DNA from: an uncultured Bacteroidales bacterium | GTDB lineage: Bacteria > Bacteroidota > Bacteroidia > Bacteroidales > UBA932 | Length of the DNA: 58,769 bases | Reading direction: 5' to 3' | NCBI GenBank assembly: GCA_944326255.1 | Contig: CALVDG010000015.1 | Span: 1 to 58,769 of the forward strand | Position numbers and translations under genes: made by a program | Part shown: piece after piece, positions 15,606-23,886 of the stretch | Layout of the letters: each line of letters opens with the position of its first letter | How positions within the stretch are numbered: the stretch's first letter is position 1 | The notes under the pieces: model-generated | The model's database searches: none | What the model was told of the DNA's origin: nothing | The model's input: only the letters and a program-made list of their open reading frames with translations

Positions 15606-17360
15606 TTATGACTTTTCTGAGCGTTCCCTCTCCTCTTCCTCCTGCATGAGAGTCTTCTTCAGTTTCAGCAAGGCGACTTTCGTCTCGGCCGTGGTCTCAC
15701 CGAGAAGCGAGGCGATCTCCTGCGCCACTCTCATCTGCTTCTTGATTACATCGTCAGTGGTGGCCAGGGTCTCCATACGCATCTTTCCGAACTTCTCGTT
15801 GTAGTGGACCTCTTCGGTGATATCCTTCAGGATGCCGAACAGCGCATGGTTCCCTTTCAGGATGCTGATGGACATCTCTATGTGGCGTTTCGTCTCAGCC
15901 ACGTATATCTTCTTGCGGACATACTGGCGGCCGGAGTTCTGGGCTATAAGGAACTCAGTGGGATTGAAGAAATCAATGGCCGGAAGCCCCTTGAGATTGA
16001 CAGCAGTAATGCCCAGCAACTCCTTGGCCTTACTGTTGATATCCACCACATTCATATCACTGTCCAGCACCACGATGCCCTCCGGACTGTTATGGATGAT
16101 CTCATAGGACATGGACTCGGCCCTCTCACGCATGTACGGCAGGCAGATGTCTATGTCGGCATAGCCGTTGAACACAGCCCAGGCCTTCTCCCGGCAGGTA
16201 GAATAACCGCAAGAGCCGCAGTTGAGCTCGTCCTCAGGCTTGAACTTGCCGGTACGGTGGAGAATCTCCTCTATCTGCTCCTGCGTAGGAGTCATGCTCC
16301 TGCCCTCTATCCTGGGATAGGCCGCCGAGATATCCACATCGTAAGACCTGTCCCCCTCCTGCTCACGCGGCAGCGCGGCACACTCCTCCCTGACATACCT
16401 CTTCACCTCTACTGCCGCCCGGACCTCCTCTCCGTCATCCACCATGCTGCACGGTCCGCTCACACAGGCATTCTCGCACATATTCATCTCAAAGAACACC
16501 CCGGTGACCTTGTCGATGTTCTCCAGCGTGTTCACACAGTTCTGCGGCCCGTCCACCGCCACATAGTCATACCCCTCCGGACGCTCTTCGAACGAATGGA
16601 TGATGCCGCGGCGTATCGGATAGGACTTGCTCCTGTTGGCTACCCCGTCACCTGTAATACCCGTGCATGAGAATGCCTCGAACTCGTCCACCGCATCCGG
16701 CAGAGGGAATGTCACGCCCCGCTCAATCATGAAACGCCGCAGGTCCTCGAAAGTCAGCACACCGCTGATAAGACCGCTTTCACGGGCTTCGCGCTTCTTC
16801 GCTATACACGGCCCGATGAAAACCACCTTGCATCCTGGAAAACGCTGCCGGAGTATCTTCGCATGGGCGATCATAGGAGAATCCACCGGAGCCAGATACT
16901 TCAAGGCATTGGGATGATACTCCTGTATAAGACGGCACAAAGCCGGACAGGCGGAGGTAATGAAGTTGGGGAAATCCCCTGAAGCCATGCACCTGGCATA
17001 CTCCTTCGTCACCGCATTTGCCCCCACCGCCGTCTCCTCCGCATACGCAAAGCCCAGCTTGTACAGGACCGTCTCCATCTGGGCGAAATTCTTCAGGCGG
17101 AAAGACGATATGAACGAAGGCGCCACGCTGGCCACGACCTTGTCATTGTCCAGAAGCAGACTGTCCACCTCGTCCTTCTCACTGTGGACAATCTTGGCGT
17201 TCTGAGGGCATACTACCGTGCAGCGGCCGCAGAGGATACACCGTTCCTTGATGATCTGTGCCTGATGGTTCTTGACTTCAATCGCCTTTACAGGACACTC
17301 TCTCAAGCATTTATAACAATCCTTGCAACGGGCTTTCTTAAACTCGAGGTACTCTTTCAT
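15606..17360 (-). CDS. Sensory-type [FeFe]-hydrogenase with PAS domain (HydS-like, group C)
   Basis: In the 584-residue protein two [4Fe-4S] ferredoxin motifs open the sequence (CKDCYKCLRECP; CILCGRCTVVCP). The H-cluster domain follows, with L1 TSACPALC, L2 GPCIAKK and L3 EMNMCENACVSGP, so the four H-cluster cysteines are present. A further Fe-S motif, CGSCGYSTC with a later Cys (about residues 383-415), precedes a PAS domain (about 425-530) and a C-terminal coiled segment. The L1 loop has Ala where catalytic hydrogenases have the proton-relay Cys (TSCCP), as described for HydS of Thermotoga maritima. It therefore probably senses H2 or redox state and signals to the downstream phosphatase. 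Confidence 0.85.
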   Translation of the reverse strand: MKEYLEFKKARCKDCYKCLRECPVKAIEVKNHQAQIIKERCILCGRCTVVCPQNAKIVHSEKDEVDSLLLDNDKVVASVAPSFISSFRLKNFAQMETVLYKLGFAYAEETAVGANAVTKEYARCMASGDFPNFITSACPALCRLIQEYHPNALKYLAPVDSPMIAHAKILRQRFPGCKVVFIGPCIAKKREARESGLISGVLTFEDLRRFMIERGVTFPLPDAVDEFEAFSCTGITGDGVANRSKSYPIRRGIIHSFEERPEGYDYVAVDGPQNCVNTLENIDKVTGVFFEMNMCENACVSGPCSMVDDGEEVRAAVEVKRYVREECAALPREQEGDRSYDVDISAAYPRIEGRSMTPTQEQIEEILHRTGKFKPEDELNCGSCGYSTCREKAWAVFNGYADIDICLPYMRERAESMSYEIIHNSPEGIVVLDSDMNVVDINSKAKELLGITAVNLKGLPAIDFFNPTEFLIAQNSGRQYVRKKIYVAETKRHIEMSISILKGNHALFGILKDITEEVHYNEKFGKMRMETLATTDDVIKKQMRVAQEIASLLGETTAETKVALLKLKKTLMQEEEERERSEKS

Positions 17361-17382
17361 AAGTCTGGTTTATGCTGTTACA

Positions 17383-17667
17383 TCACTTTTCAGGAGCAGG
17401 AAGTCCCAGTTTGGGATACACCTCGCTGAGGAACTTCTGCTCCACATTGTCCTTGTTGACTCCCCTTATAAACACGTCCTCGGAACCGTCCAGAGACTCC
17501 TCGGCACGCATCACCACTCCGTCCGCGCACTGTCCGAAACAGAAACTGGCCTGAAGCTCCACCAGGTCCTCCACATCGTACTTCTTGAGGATATCCCTCA
17601 TACCCTGCACCACATCGTAGGAGCCCTTCAGATGGCAGGAGCTGCCTATGCATATCTTCACTATCAT
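17383..17667 (-). CDS. Thioredoxin-like [2Fe-2S] ferredoxin (NuoE-like)
   Basis: The 94-residue protein has the four cysteines of a thioredoxin-fold [2Fe-2S] site as CIGSSC near the N-terminus and CFGQC (about residues 43-47). This is the arrangement found in NuoE and in small ferredoxins beside [FeFe]-hydrogenases. It overlaps the upstream peptidase gene by 4 bases and is followed 22 bases later by the sensory hydrogenase. It is probably an electron carrier or redox partner of that protein. Confidence 0.88.
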   Translation of the reverse strand: MIVKICIGSSCHLKGSYDVVQGMRDILKKYDVEDLVELQASFCFGQCADGVVMRAEESLDGSEDVFIRGVNKDNVEQKFLSEVYPKLGLPAPEK

Positions 17668-19052
17668 CGCATCGCCTCCACCTCGTCAGCCGTAATAGGC
17701 AGATATTTGCCCAGACGGCGGTTGCCATTGTCCAGTATCATGTAATCCCGCTCTATCCTGAAGCCGCCGAAATCCCTGAACTTCTCTATCTCGTCGTAAT
17801 TCAGGAAATCCTTGAACTTGCCGGTACTCCTCCACAAGTCTATCAACTCGGGGATAAAATAGATACCCGGCTCAATGGTCAGCACGTAACCGGGCTCCAG
17901 CTCTCTGGCCAGACGCAGGGACTTGAGACCGAACTTTGTACTTCTCGGATGACCGTCATATCCTACCCAGGCCTCTCCGAGAGCCTCCATGTCATGCACG
18001 TCAAGGCCCAGCATATGACCGAGGCCGTTGGGGAAGAACAGGGCATGGGCCCCTTCCTGCACCGCCTCATGGACATTGCCTTTCATCAGTCCTATGCTCT
18101 TAAGATCCTCCGCCAGCACTTCCGACGCCCTCATGTGTACATCGACAAAAGGCACTCCGGGCCTGAGGGCCTCCACTGCGGCCGTATGGGCGTGAAGCAC
18201 TATGTCGTATATCATCCTCTGCCTATCGGTAAACCGCTTGCCTACAGGCGCGGTGGCTGATATGTCACCGGAATAGTGCATCCTGTTCTCAGCACCGGCG
18301 TTAAGAAGGAAAAGGTCGCCCTCCTGCATGATATTGCCGTACCAGTGATTGTTCAGTATCTGACCGTCAACCGTAGCTATTACCGGAAACGCCAGACCTA
18401 TACCTTTTCTCAGCGCGATACCGGTAACCACGGAGACCACCTCCTTCTCCGACATGCCAGGATGTATCATGCTGATCATGGCCAGATTCATGTCTGAGGA
18501 TATGTTGACCGCATCCTCTATCTCCATTATCTCCTCGGGGGACTTGTGGCTCCTGAGGCTGATCACCGCCTTGATAAACGGTATCGACACACTGTCGTCA
18601 AATGCCCCGCCCGGCAGCCCTGCCAGATTGAACATCTTGACATAATGCCGTCCCCTGTAAGGAGGCAGGAAATGCACCATCCGGCCCTTGTGCTCAGCCT
18701 TCATGAGCAGGGACCTGAGCTCGTCCATAGACCCCGTATGCTCCACGCCCGCCCTACTGCACAGTTCCCTTACAGGCAGGCTTCCCTTCCATACGATATT
18801 GTCTATGGTCAATTCGTCTGTATATACGGACACCTTGCCGTCCTCCATGTCTATCAGTGCGGCAAGGCCGGGGAAATCAAGACCGAAGAAATACAGGAAC
18901 GTAGAATCCTGACGAAAAGGATAGGGATTGCCCGCATAATTCATACCGGACTCGTCATTGCCAAGGAACAGCAGAAGCCCGGACTGGTGGAGCCTCCTCA
19001 TCTCTTCCACGAGAGCGGCTCTCCTTTCTATATAAGTCTCTTTTGAAAACAT
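17664..19052 (-). CDS. M24 aminopeptidase P (Xaa-Pro aminopeptidase-like)
   Basis: The ATG at 19052 (MFSKETYIERRAALVEEM) is preferred over a TTG 30 bases upstream. The 462-residue protein has an N-terminal creatinase-like domain (to about residue 165) and a C-terminal M24 pita-bread domain. Metal-ligand motifs are GDIS (second Asp), GLGHMLGLDVHD (His), LTIEPGIYF (Glu) and FRIERDYM (Glu). The position of the first metal-binding Asp is Asn (LLNAGAEN instead of DAGAE). That may alter metal binding or activity. It is the first gene of the leftward operon with the hydrogenase genes, although a functional link is not obvious. Confidence 0.85.
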   Translation of the reverse strand: MFSKETYIERRAALVEEMRRLHQSGLLLFLGNDESGMNYAGNPYPFRQDSTFLYFFGLDFPGLAALIDMEDGKVSVYTDELTIDNIVWKGSLPVRELCSRAGVEHTGSMDELRSLLMKAEHKGRMVHFLPPYRGRHYVKMFNLAGLPGGAFDDSVSIPFIKAVISLRSHKSPEEIMEIEDAVNISSDMNLAMISMIHPGMSEKEVVSVVTGIALRKGIGLAFPVIATVDGQILNNHWYGNIMQEGDLFLLNAGAENRMHYSGDISATAPVGKRFTDRQRMIYDIVLHAHTAAVEALRPGVPFVDVHMRASEVLAEDLKSIGLMKGNVHEAVQEGAHALFFPNGLGHMLGLDVHDMEALGEAWVGYDGHPRSTKFGLKSLRLARELEPGYVLTIEPGIYFIPELIDLWRSTGKFKDFLNYDEIEKFRDFGGFRIERDYMILDNGNRRLGKYLPITADEVEAMR

Positions 19053-19079
19053 GGCTAAGGTTTTATCAGGTTTTGACTT

Positions 19080-19087
19080 CAAATTTA
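19080..19087 (-). promoter_or_regulatory. -7 box for the M24 peptidase/hydrogenase operon
   Basis: The minus strand reads TAAATTTG about 28 bases upstream of the ATG at 19052. A TTG about 21 bases further upstream can serve as the -33 element. Confidence 0.6.
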
Positions 19088-19152
19088 AACAATTTTATTC
19101 AAAAAGGCCAACAATTATTTATCTCTCCCATACTGCGAGACTTATTATCGCC

Positions 19153-19160
19153 TATATTTG
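19153..19160 (+). promoter_or_regulatory. -7 box for dpp4
   Basis: TATATTTG (TAnnTTTG) lies 24 bases upstream of the ATG at 19184, divergent from the peptidase promoter. Confidence 0.6.
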
Positions 19161-19183
19161 CGACATTTTAAGAATCATTTCAT

Positions 19184-21421
19184 ATGAGACATATTACTGC
19201 ATTCACACTGTTCTTCACGCTGGCGGCCATGGCGGCATACACTGCTACGGCCCAGAGCGGCAGGCTCACACTGGAAGACATATACAAAAACCACGAATAC
19301 GCGGCAAAAGGCATCACAGCCTTCAGATGGACCGATGACGGCCACTCGTTCCTGACCCTGGAGAAAGACTCAGCGACAAACGGACAGAATCTGGTCCTCA
19401 ACGACATCAGAACCGGAGAGAAGACTATCGCCGTAGCTGCGTCAAGTCTCATTCCAGAAGGATGCGGAAATCCATTGCCAATAGACGGATACAGCTGGTC
19501 GGCAGACCACTCCATGCTGCTGATATACACCAACTCCCAACGTGTGTGGAGGACAGCCAAAAGAGGCGACTACTGGCTCTACATACCCGCTTCCGGAGAG
19601 TTGCGCCAACTGGGACGGTCTGACTTCGAGCCTGCATCGATGCAGTTCGCCAAGTTCTCTCCCGACGGGACAATGATCGCCTACGTATATAAGAACAACC
19701 TGTTCGTGGAAAGCCTGGCCGACGGTTCCGTGCGCCAGCTTACCTTCGACGGCAGCGATGAGATCATCAACGGACAGTTCGACTGGGTCTATGAGGAGGA
19801 GCTGCACCAGCAGGACGGCTGGCGCTGGAGTCCCGACAGCCGCAGCATCGCATACTGGCAGTTCGACACCCGCGGTACGGGCACATTCTATATGATAGAC
19901 AACATCGACTCGGTATATTCCACTGTCATTCCACTGCCCTATCCCAAAGCCGGCACCACCAACTCCGCTGCCCGTATCGGCGTAGTGGACGTGGACATTG
20001 ACGGGCCTCAGACCCGCTGGCTGGCCATTCCCGGAGATCCAAGAGACAATTACCTGGCCCGGATGGAGTTCGTTCCGGGTACTGACAGACTGATGATCCA
20101 GCAGCTCAACCGCCTGCAGAACACCGACAGGGTATACTATGCGGACATCCGGACCATGGAACTGGACAATTTCATGACAGAGTCCGACGAGGCATTTCTC
20201 GACGTCCACGACGACATAGTCTGGCTGAACAACGGAAAACACTTCACCTGGACCAGCGAACGGGACGGATGGAGACACCTCTACAGAATATCCAGTGACG
20301 GCAGCGAAGTCTCCCTCATCACCAAAGGAGACTTTGATGTCATAGATGTGGTGAGAATCGACCCTGAGAGCGGATGGGTGTACTACATCGCATCTCCGGA
20401 CAGCCCGGTAGACAGATATCTCTACCGCAGTCGCCTGGACGGCCGTGGCAAGACCGAGCGGATTACTCCAGCCGACGCGCCCGCGGGCCATCACGGCTAC
20501 ATGATATCCCCCGATGCCAAGTACGCCATGCACACCTTCAGCAACAGCGAGACCCCTACCGTCTACGAGATAGTCACGCTGCCCGGACACAAGACTGTCC
20601 GCACCCTGGAGGACAACCATGAACTGGCAGAGAGATTCGCCACCGTCAACCCCGGGGCCAAGGAATTTTTCCGGGTGGACATCGGTGACGTGGTACTGGA
20701 CGGCTGGATGATCAAGCCAACCGGATTCGACTCCACCGCAAAATACCCGGTCATCTTCTACATCTACGGCGAGCCCTGGCAGTCCACCGTACAGAACTCT
20801 TGGAGCGGAGGTGACCTGTGGAGCCGCTTCCTGGCACAGGAAGGCTACATCGTCATGAGCATCGACCCGCGCGGAGTGGCCACACCGAGAGGCCGCGAGT
20901 GGCGCAAATGCGTCTACGGCAAAGTCGGCATCATACCGCCGGCGGACCATGCGGCAGCCGTGACCAAGCTCCTTCAGACCTACAGCTTCATGGACCCGGA
21001 CCGTATCGGCATCTGGGGCTGGAGCGGAGGAGGCTCGTCCACCGCACATCTGATGTTCAAATACCCCTCTATCTACTCAACAGGGATAGCCGTGGCCGGA
21101 GTATATTCCCAGTACCTCTACGACACCATTTACCAGGAAAGGTACATGGGGCTGCCCTCCACCAATCCGCAGGGATTCCATGACGGCTCTCCCATCAATT
21201 TCGCCGGAGGGCTGAAAGGCAACCTGCTGCTGATTCACGGCACGGGAGACGACAATGTCCACTACCAGAGCTGCGAGATGCTGGTCAACGAGCTCATCCG
21301 CCAGAACAAGATGTTCGACATGCTCTCCTACCCCATGCGCTCGCACAGCATCAACGAGAGGGAGAACACCACATACCACCTCTATCAGTATATGTTCAGA
21401 TACTGGGAGGAACACTTATAA
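19184..21421 (+). CDS. dpp4: Dipeptidyl-peptidase IV (S9B)
   Basis: The 745-residue exported protein has a signal peptide (cut near TATAQ), an eight-bladed beta-propeller (about 30-500) and a C-terminal alpha/beta hydrolase. Propeller motif FDWVYEEELHQQDGWRWSPDSR holds the Glu pair that binds the substrate N-terminus. The catalytic triad is visible: Ser in GIWGWSGGGS, Asp in GTGDDNVHYQ and His in RSHSI. Length is normal. In Bacteroidales DPP4 releases X-Pro or X-Ala dipeptides in the periplasm for peptide use. Confidence 0.95.
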   Translation: MRHITAFTLFFTLAAMAAYTATAQSGRLTLEDIYKNHEYAAKGITAFRWTDDGHSFLTLEKDSATNGQNLVLNDIRTGEKTIAVAASSLIPEGCGNPLPIDGYSWSADHSMLLIYTNSQRVWRTAKRGDYWLYIPASGELRQLGRSDFEPASMQFAKFSPDGTMIAYVYKNNLFVESLADGSVRQLTFDGSDEIINGQFDWVYEEELHQQDGWRWSPDSRSIAYWQFDTRGTGTFYMIDNIDSVYSTVIPLPYPKAGTTNSAARIGVVDVDIDGPQTRWLAIPGDPRDNYLARMEFVPGTDRLMIQQLNRLQNTDRVYYADIRTMELDNFMTESDEAFLDVHDDIVWLNNGKHFTWTSERDGWRHLYRISSDGSEVSLITKGDFDVIDVVRIDPESGWVYYIASPDSPVDRYLYRSRLDGRGKTERITPADAPAGHHGYMISPDAKYAMHTFSNSETPTVYEIVTLPGHKTVRTLEDNHELAERFATVNPGAKEFFRVDIGDVVLDGWMIKPTGFDSTAKYPVIFYIYGEPWQSTVQNSWSGGDLWSRFLAQEGYIVMSIDPRGVATPRGREWRKCVYGKVGIIPPADHAAAVTKLLQTYSFMDPDRIGIWGWSGGGSSTAHLMFKYPSIYSTGIAVAGVYSQYLYDTIYQERYMGLPSTNPQGFHDGSPINFAGGLKGNLLLIHGTGDDNVHYQSCEMLVNELIRQNKMFDMLSYPMRSHSINERENTTYHLYQYMFRYWEEHL

Positions 21422-21448
21422 CAGTCATTCTCCACCAGACATCAGATT

Positions 21449-21787
21449 ATGGAAGATTACTTTAAGAATGTGGAATGCGCCGTTACTGTGTGCGACACCG
21501 AGTGCGTAATCGTATACCAGAACGAGAAGTCCGTGGCAGTGAACGGAGACATGCGGGGCCGCTGCATGCTCGGCTGCCACAATGACCGCTCCCGCGGCAT
21601 AATCGCCCGCATCCTCACCGAAGGCATCACCAACTCGTACACCATCAGCAAGAAGGGCCAGCGCAAGCTGATACATCAGACTCCCTGGTACAAGGACGCA
21701 GCCGACGGCTCCGGCAAGACTGTCGCCGGCATCATCGAGCTTTCCATCGTCATCCCCGAGCGGATGCCCCACTACGACCGCGGGTAA
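21449..21787 (+). CDS. Small stand-alone PAS-domain protein
   Basis: The 112-residue protein starts [45 protein letters not shown] and ends [19 protein letters not shown]. This matches a single PAS sensor domain ([30 protein letters not shown] core; IIELSIVIP). Several Cys residues (at about 10, 15, 19, 39 and 43) could bind a cofactor or react with oxidants, but this is speculation. No output domain is present. It lies 27 bases after dpp4. Confidence 0.7.
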   Translation: MEDYFKNVECAVTVCDTECVIVYQNEKSVAVNGDMRGRCMLGCHNDRSRGIIARILTEGITNSYTISKKGQRKLIHQTPWYKDAADGSGKTVAGIIELSIVIPERMPHYDRG

Positions 21788-21858
21788 GACATAACCGCAT
21801 TTTTCAACATCGTAACAACCTCAGGGCAGGTGCTGAGAAAGACAGGTTTTTAAAGGAC

Positions 21859-22185
21859 CTGACGGGCAGATATGAGTTGAACAAAAACCTGGCCCAGATG
21901 CTCAAAGGCGGAGTAATCATGGACGTGACCACTCCTGAGCAGGCCAAAATCGCAGAACAGGCAGGAGCCGCAGCCGTAATGGAGGACGTGCCCATGACAT
22001 TTATCCGCGCCCCTTACATCGAACAGGTAACCGCTCCGGACGTAGAAGTGCTGGCCACGGTAGACGGCCACATCGTCGCCGCCCGCCAGCGCAACATGCT
22101 CGCCACCTCCTTCCATCCCGAACTGAACGACGACCCACGCATCCACCGCTGGTTCATCGAGCACCTTATAGAGAAGCCGGAATAA
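21859..22185 (+). pseudogene. pdxS-pdxT deletion relic (in-frame fusion)
   Basis: The frame carries the N-terminus of PdxS ([38 protein letters not shown]). It then switches without a frameshift into the C-terminus of PdxT ([39 protein letters not shown]). Missing are the catalytic lysines of PdxS and the nucleophile Cys of PdxT; only the PdxT His-Glu pair (HPE) remains. It must come from a deletion joining adjacent pdxS and pdxT. The original start appears lost: the codon before TGRYELN is CTG at 21859, and a TTG occurs at 21877. Neither PLP-synthase activity can survive. Confidence 0.85.
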
Positions 22186-22199
22186 ACTCCGGCTTTTTT
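22175..22199 (+). terminator. Intrinsic terminator after the pdxST relic
   Basis: Arms AGCCGGA and TCCGGCT with a 6-base loop are followed by TTTTTT. The hairpin overlaps the stop codon of the relic. Confidence 0.8.
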
Positions 22200-22216
22200 A
22201 TTTCGGGATTATAGAT

Positions 22217-22250
22217 TAACTTTGTGCTGATAACATCAACCGATAGGAGG
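22217..22250 (+). promoter_or_regulatory. -7 box and strong Shine-Dalgarno for the AAA-ATPase gene
   Basis: TAACTTTG at 22217-22224 matches TAnnTTTG. Downstream, AGGAGG at 22245-22250 lies 7 bases before the ATG at 22258. A full Shine-Dalgarno is unusual beside the other genes of this window and decides the start. Confidence 0.65.
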
Positions 22251-22257
22251 ATTGGCT

Positions 22258-23853
22258 ATGATGAAATACCCGATAGGAGTTCAGAGTTTTGAGCAGATAA
22301 TTCAGGACGGCTACGTCTATGTGGACAAGACGGCCATGATTTACGATTTAGTGAAAAAGGGAAAGATATACTTCCTGAGCCGCCCGCGCAGATTCGGAAA
22401 GAGCCTGCTGATGTCCACTCTCGAAAACTATTTCCTCGGAAGAAAGGAACTGTTCAGAGGACTGGCCATAGATACGCTGGAGAAAGAGTGGCTGGAATAT
22501 CCGGTGTTCCATATAGACTTCAATGGAGGCAATTTCAAGGAAGCCGGTATTCTGGAGGGCATTCTGGAAGATACAGTCTCGGCCTGGGAGAGGAATTATC
22601 CGCCAACGGACAGATACACAGGTGTGGGAAGGCGTTTTCAGGAAGTGCTGCGGACAGCGCACGAACGCACGGGCCGCAGGTGCGTGGTGCTCATCGACGA
22701 GTACGACAAACCCCTGCTGGACGTGCTGGAGACGGGCCTCACCACTGTCATTGACGGACAGGAGAGGCTTCTGGAGGATTGGCATAAAGATGTACTGCGA
22801 GGCTTCTACTCGGTATTCAAGGCCGCAGACGCCGACCTCCAGTTCGTGCTCCTCACCGGAGTGACAAAGTTCGCACAAGTGAGCGTCTTCAGCGGGTTCA
22901 ACCAGCCGAAGGATATCAGCATGGACAGCCGGTACGACACCCTGTGCGGAATAACACAGCAGGAACTGGAAAGCTGTTTCGCAGAGCCTATCAAGGACTT
23001 GGCGGCAAAGTACGGAGTCAGCGTACCGGAGATTACAGACAGCCTCAAACGCCGCTATGACGGATACCATTTCAGCGAGGAGATGACGGATGTCTACAAC
23101 CCTTTCAGTCTGCTCAATGTATTCGATTCTCTAAAAATGAGGGACTACTGGATGACGACAGGCACCTCGGACTACCTGGTCAGGCTGCTCTCCAAAGGCG
23201 ACGAGAACATGGAGGAGATGCTGAGAGGCGAGTACACCCCGTCAGCTTTCGCGGACTACAAGGCCACGGTAGAGATGCCCCTGCCCATGATATACCAGAG
23301 CGGATACCTGACCATCAAGGGATATGACCGGGAGACGGAACTTTTCAGGCTGGACTTTCCCAACGAGGAGGTCCGCCGGGGATTCCTCTCCATGCTGGCA
23401 TCAGGCTACATCAGCAAGTCCGATGCCCGGATGGAAAGTTGGGCTGCAAATGTCCGCAATGCTCTGAACAAGGGCAATATCGACGGCCTCAGGGAGCATA
23501 TGGAATCACTGCTGTCCGACATACCTTACGGCATCCGATGCAGCAGAACTGACGGAGAGGCCAAAGAGAGGGATTTCCAGTACACTTTCTACCTTATCTT
23601 CCGGATGCTTGGCGGATGGAAAGTATATGCGGAAAAGTCCTCGGGGCAAGGCCGTGCGGACTGCGTCGTGGAAACCGACAGATTCGTCTATATCTTCGAA
23701 TTCAAACTTGACGGAACGGCGGAAGATGCGCTGCGCCAGATAGAGGAGAAAGGCTACGCCCGTCCATACGCAGCCGATACACGCAGGCTATTCCGCATCG
23801 GAGCCTCATTCTCCTCCTCCACCGGCAATATCGAGGACTGGCAGACCGCATAA
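22258..23853 (+). CDS. AAA-ATPase with C-terminal PD-(D/E)XK nuclease-like domain, paralog 1
   Basis: The 531-residue protein starts MMKYPIGVQSFEQIIQDGYVYVDKT. The N-terminal AAA-ATPase-like domain (PF09820 type) holds the P-loop SRPRRFGKSLL (about 39-49) and Walker B VVLIDEYDKPLL. The C-terminal part (about 430-531, DUF1703/PD-(D/E)XK type) has GRADCVV and FEFKLDG, the Asp and Glu-x-Lys expected of the nuclease fold. These proteins are abundant and often multicopy in Bacteroidetes; their role is unknown. A second member is at 34325. The start was chosen for its Shine-Dalgarno. Confidence 0.85.
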   Translation: MMKYPIGVQSFEQIIQDGYVYVDKTAMIYDLVKKGKIYFLSRPRRFGKSLLMSTLENYFLGRKELFRGLAIDTLEKEWLEYPVFHIDFNGGNFKEAGILEGILEDTVSAWERNYPPTDRYTGVGRRFQEVLRTAHERTGRRCVVLIDEYDKPLLDVLETGLTTVIDGQERLLEDWHKDVLRGFYSVFKAADADLQFVLLTGVTKFAQVSVFSGFNQPKDISMDSRYDTLCGITQQELESCFAEPIKDLAAKYGVSVPEITDSLKRRYDGYHFSEEMTDVYNPFSLLNVFDSLKMRDYWMTTGTSDYLVRLLSKGDENMEEMLRGEYTPSAFADYKATVEMPLPMIYQSGYLTIKGYDRETELFRLDFPNEEVRRGFLSMLASGYISKSDARMESWAANVRNALNKGNIDGLREHMESLLSDIPYGIRCSRTDGEAKERDFQYTFYLIFRMLGGWKVYAEKSSGQGRADCVVETDRFVYIFEFKLDGTAEDALRQIEEKGYARPYAADTRRLFRIGASFSSSTGNIEDWQTA

Positions 23854-23859
23854 ATTGTA

Positions 23860-23867
23860 TATCTTTG
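23860..23867 (+). promoter_or_regulatory. -7 box for the HAD hydrolase gene
   Basis: TATCTTTG lies 20 bases before the ATG at 23887 and only 7 bases after the preceding stop. Confidence 0.65.
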
Positions 23868-23886
23868 CGGACTGAAATTTCAAGAA

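Noticed and set aside
14441..15649. 402-residue plus-strand open frame opposite the phosphatase gene
   Set aside because: It is His/Val/Gln-rich without motifs, lies exactly opposite the SpoIIE/PP2C gene and reflects the GC-rich codon pattern of that gene.
19442..21049. 535-residue minus-strand open frame opposite dpp4
   Set aside because: It has no recognisable domain and mirrors the dpp4 codon structure. The dpp4 frame has all catalytic motifs.
21820..21880. Possible TPP riboswitch (GTGCTGAGA followed by ACCTGACGGGCAGATAT) upstream of the pdxS relic
   Set aside because: The second half codes for the conserved PdxS start (GRYELNKN), the helices of the TPP aptamer cannot be formed and the key conserved bases differ. 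The resemblance is chance.
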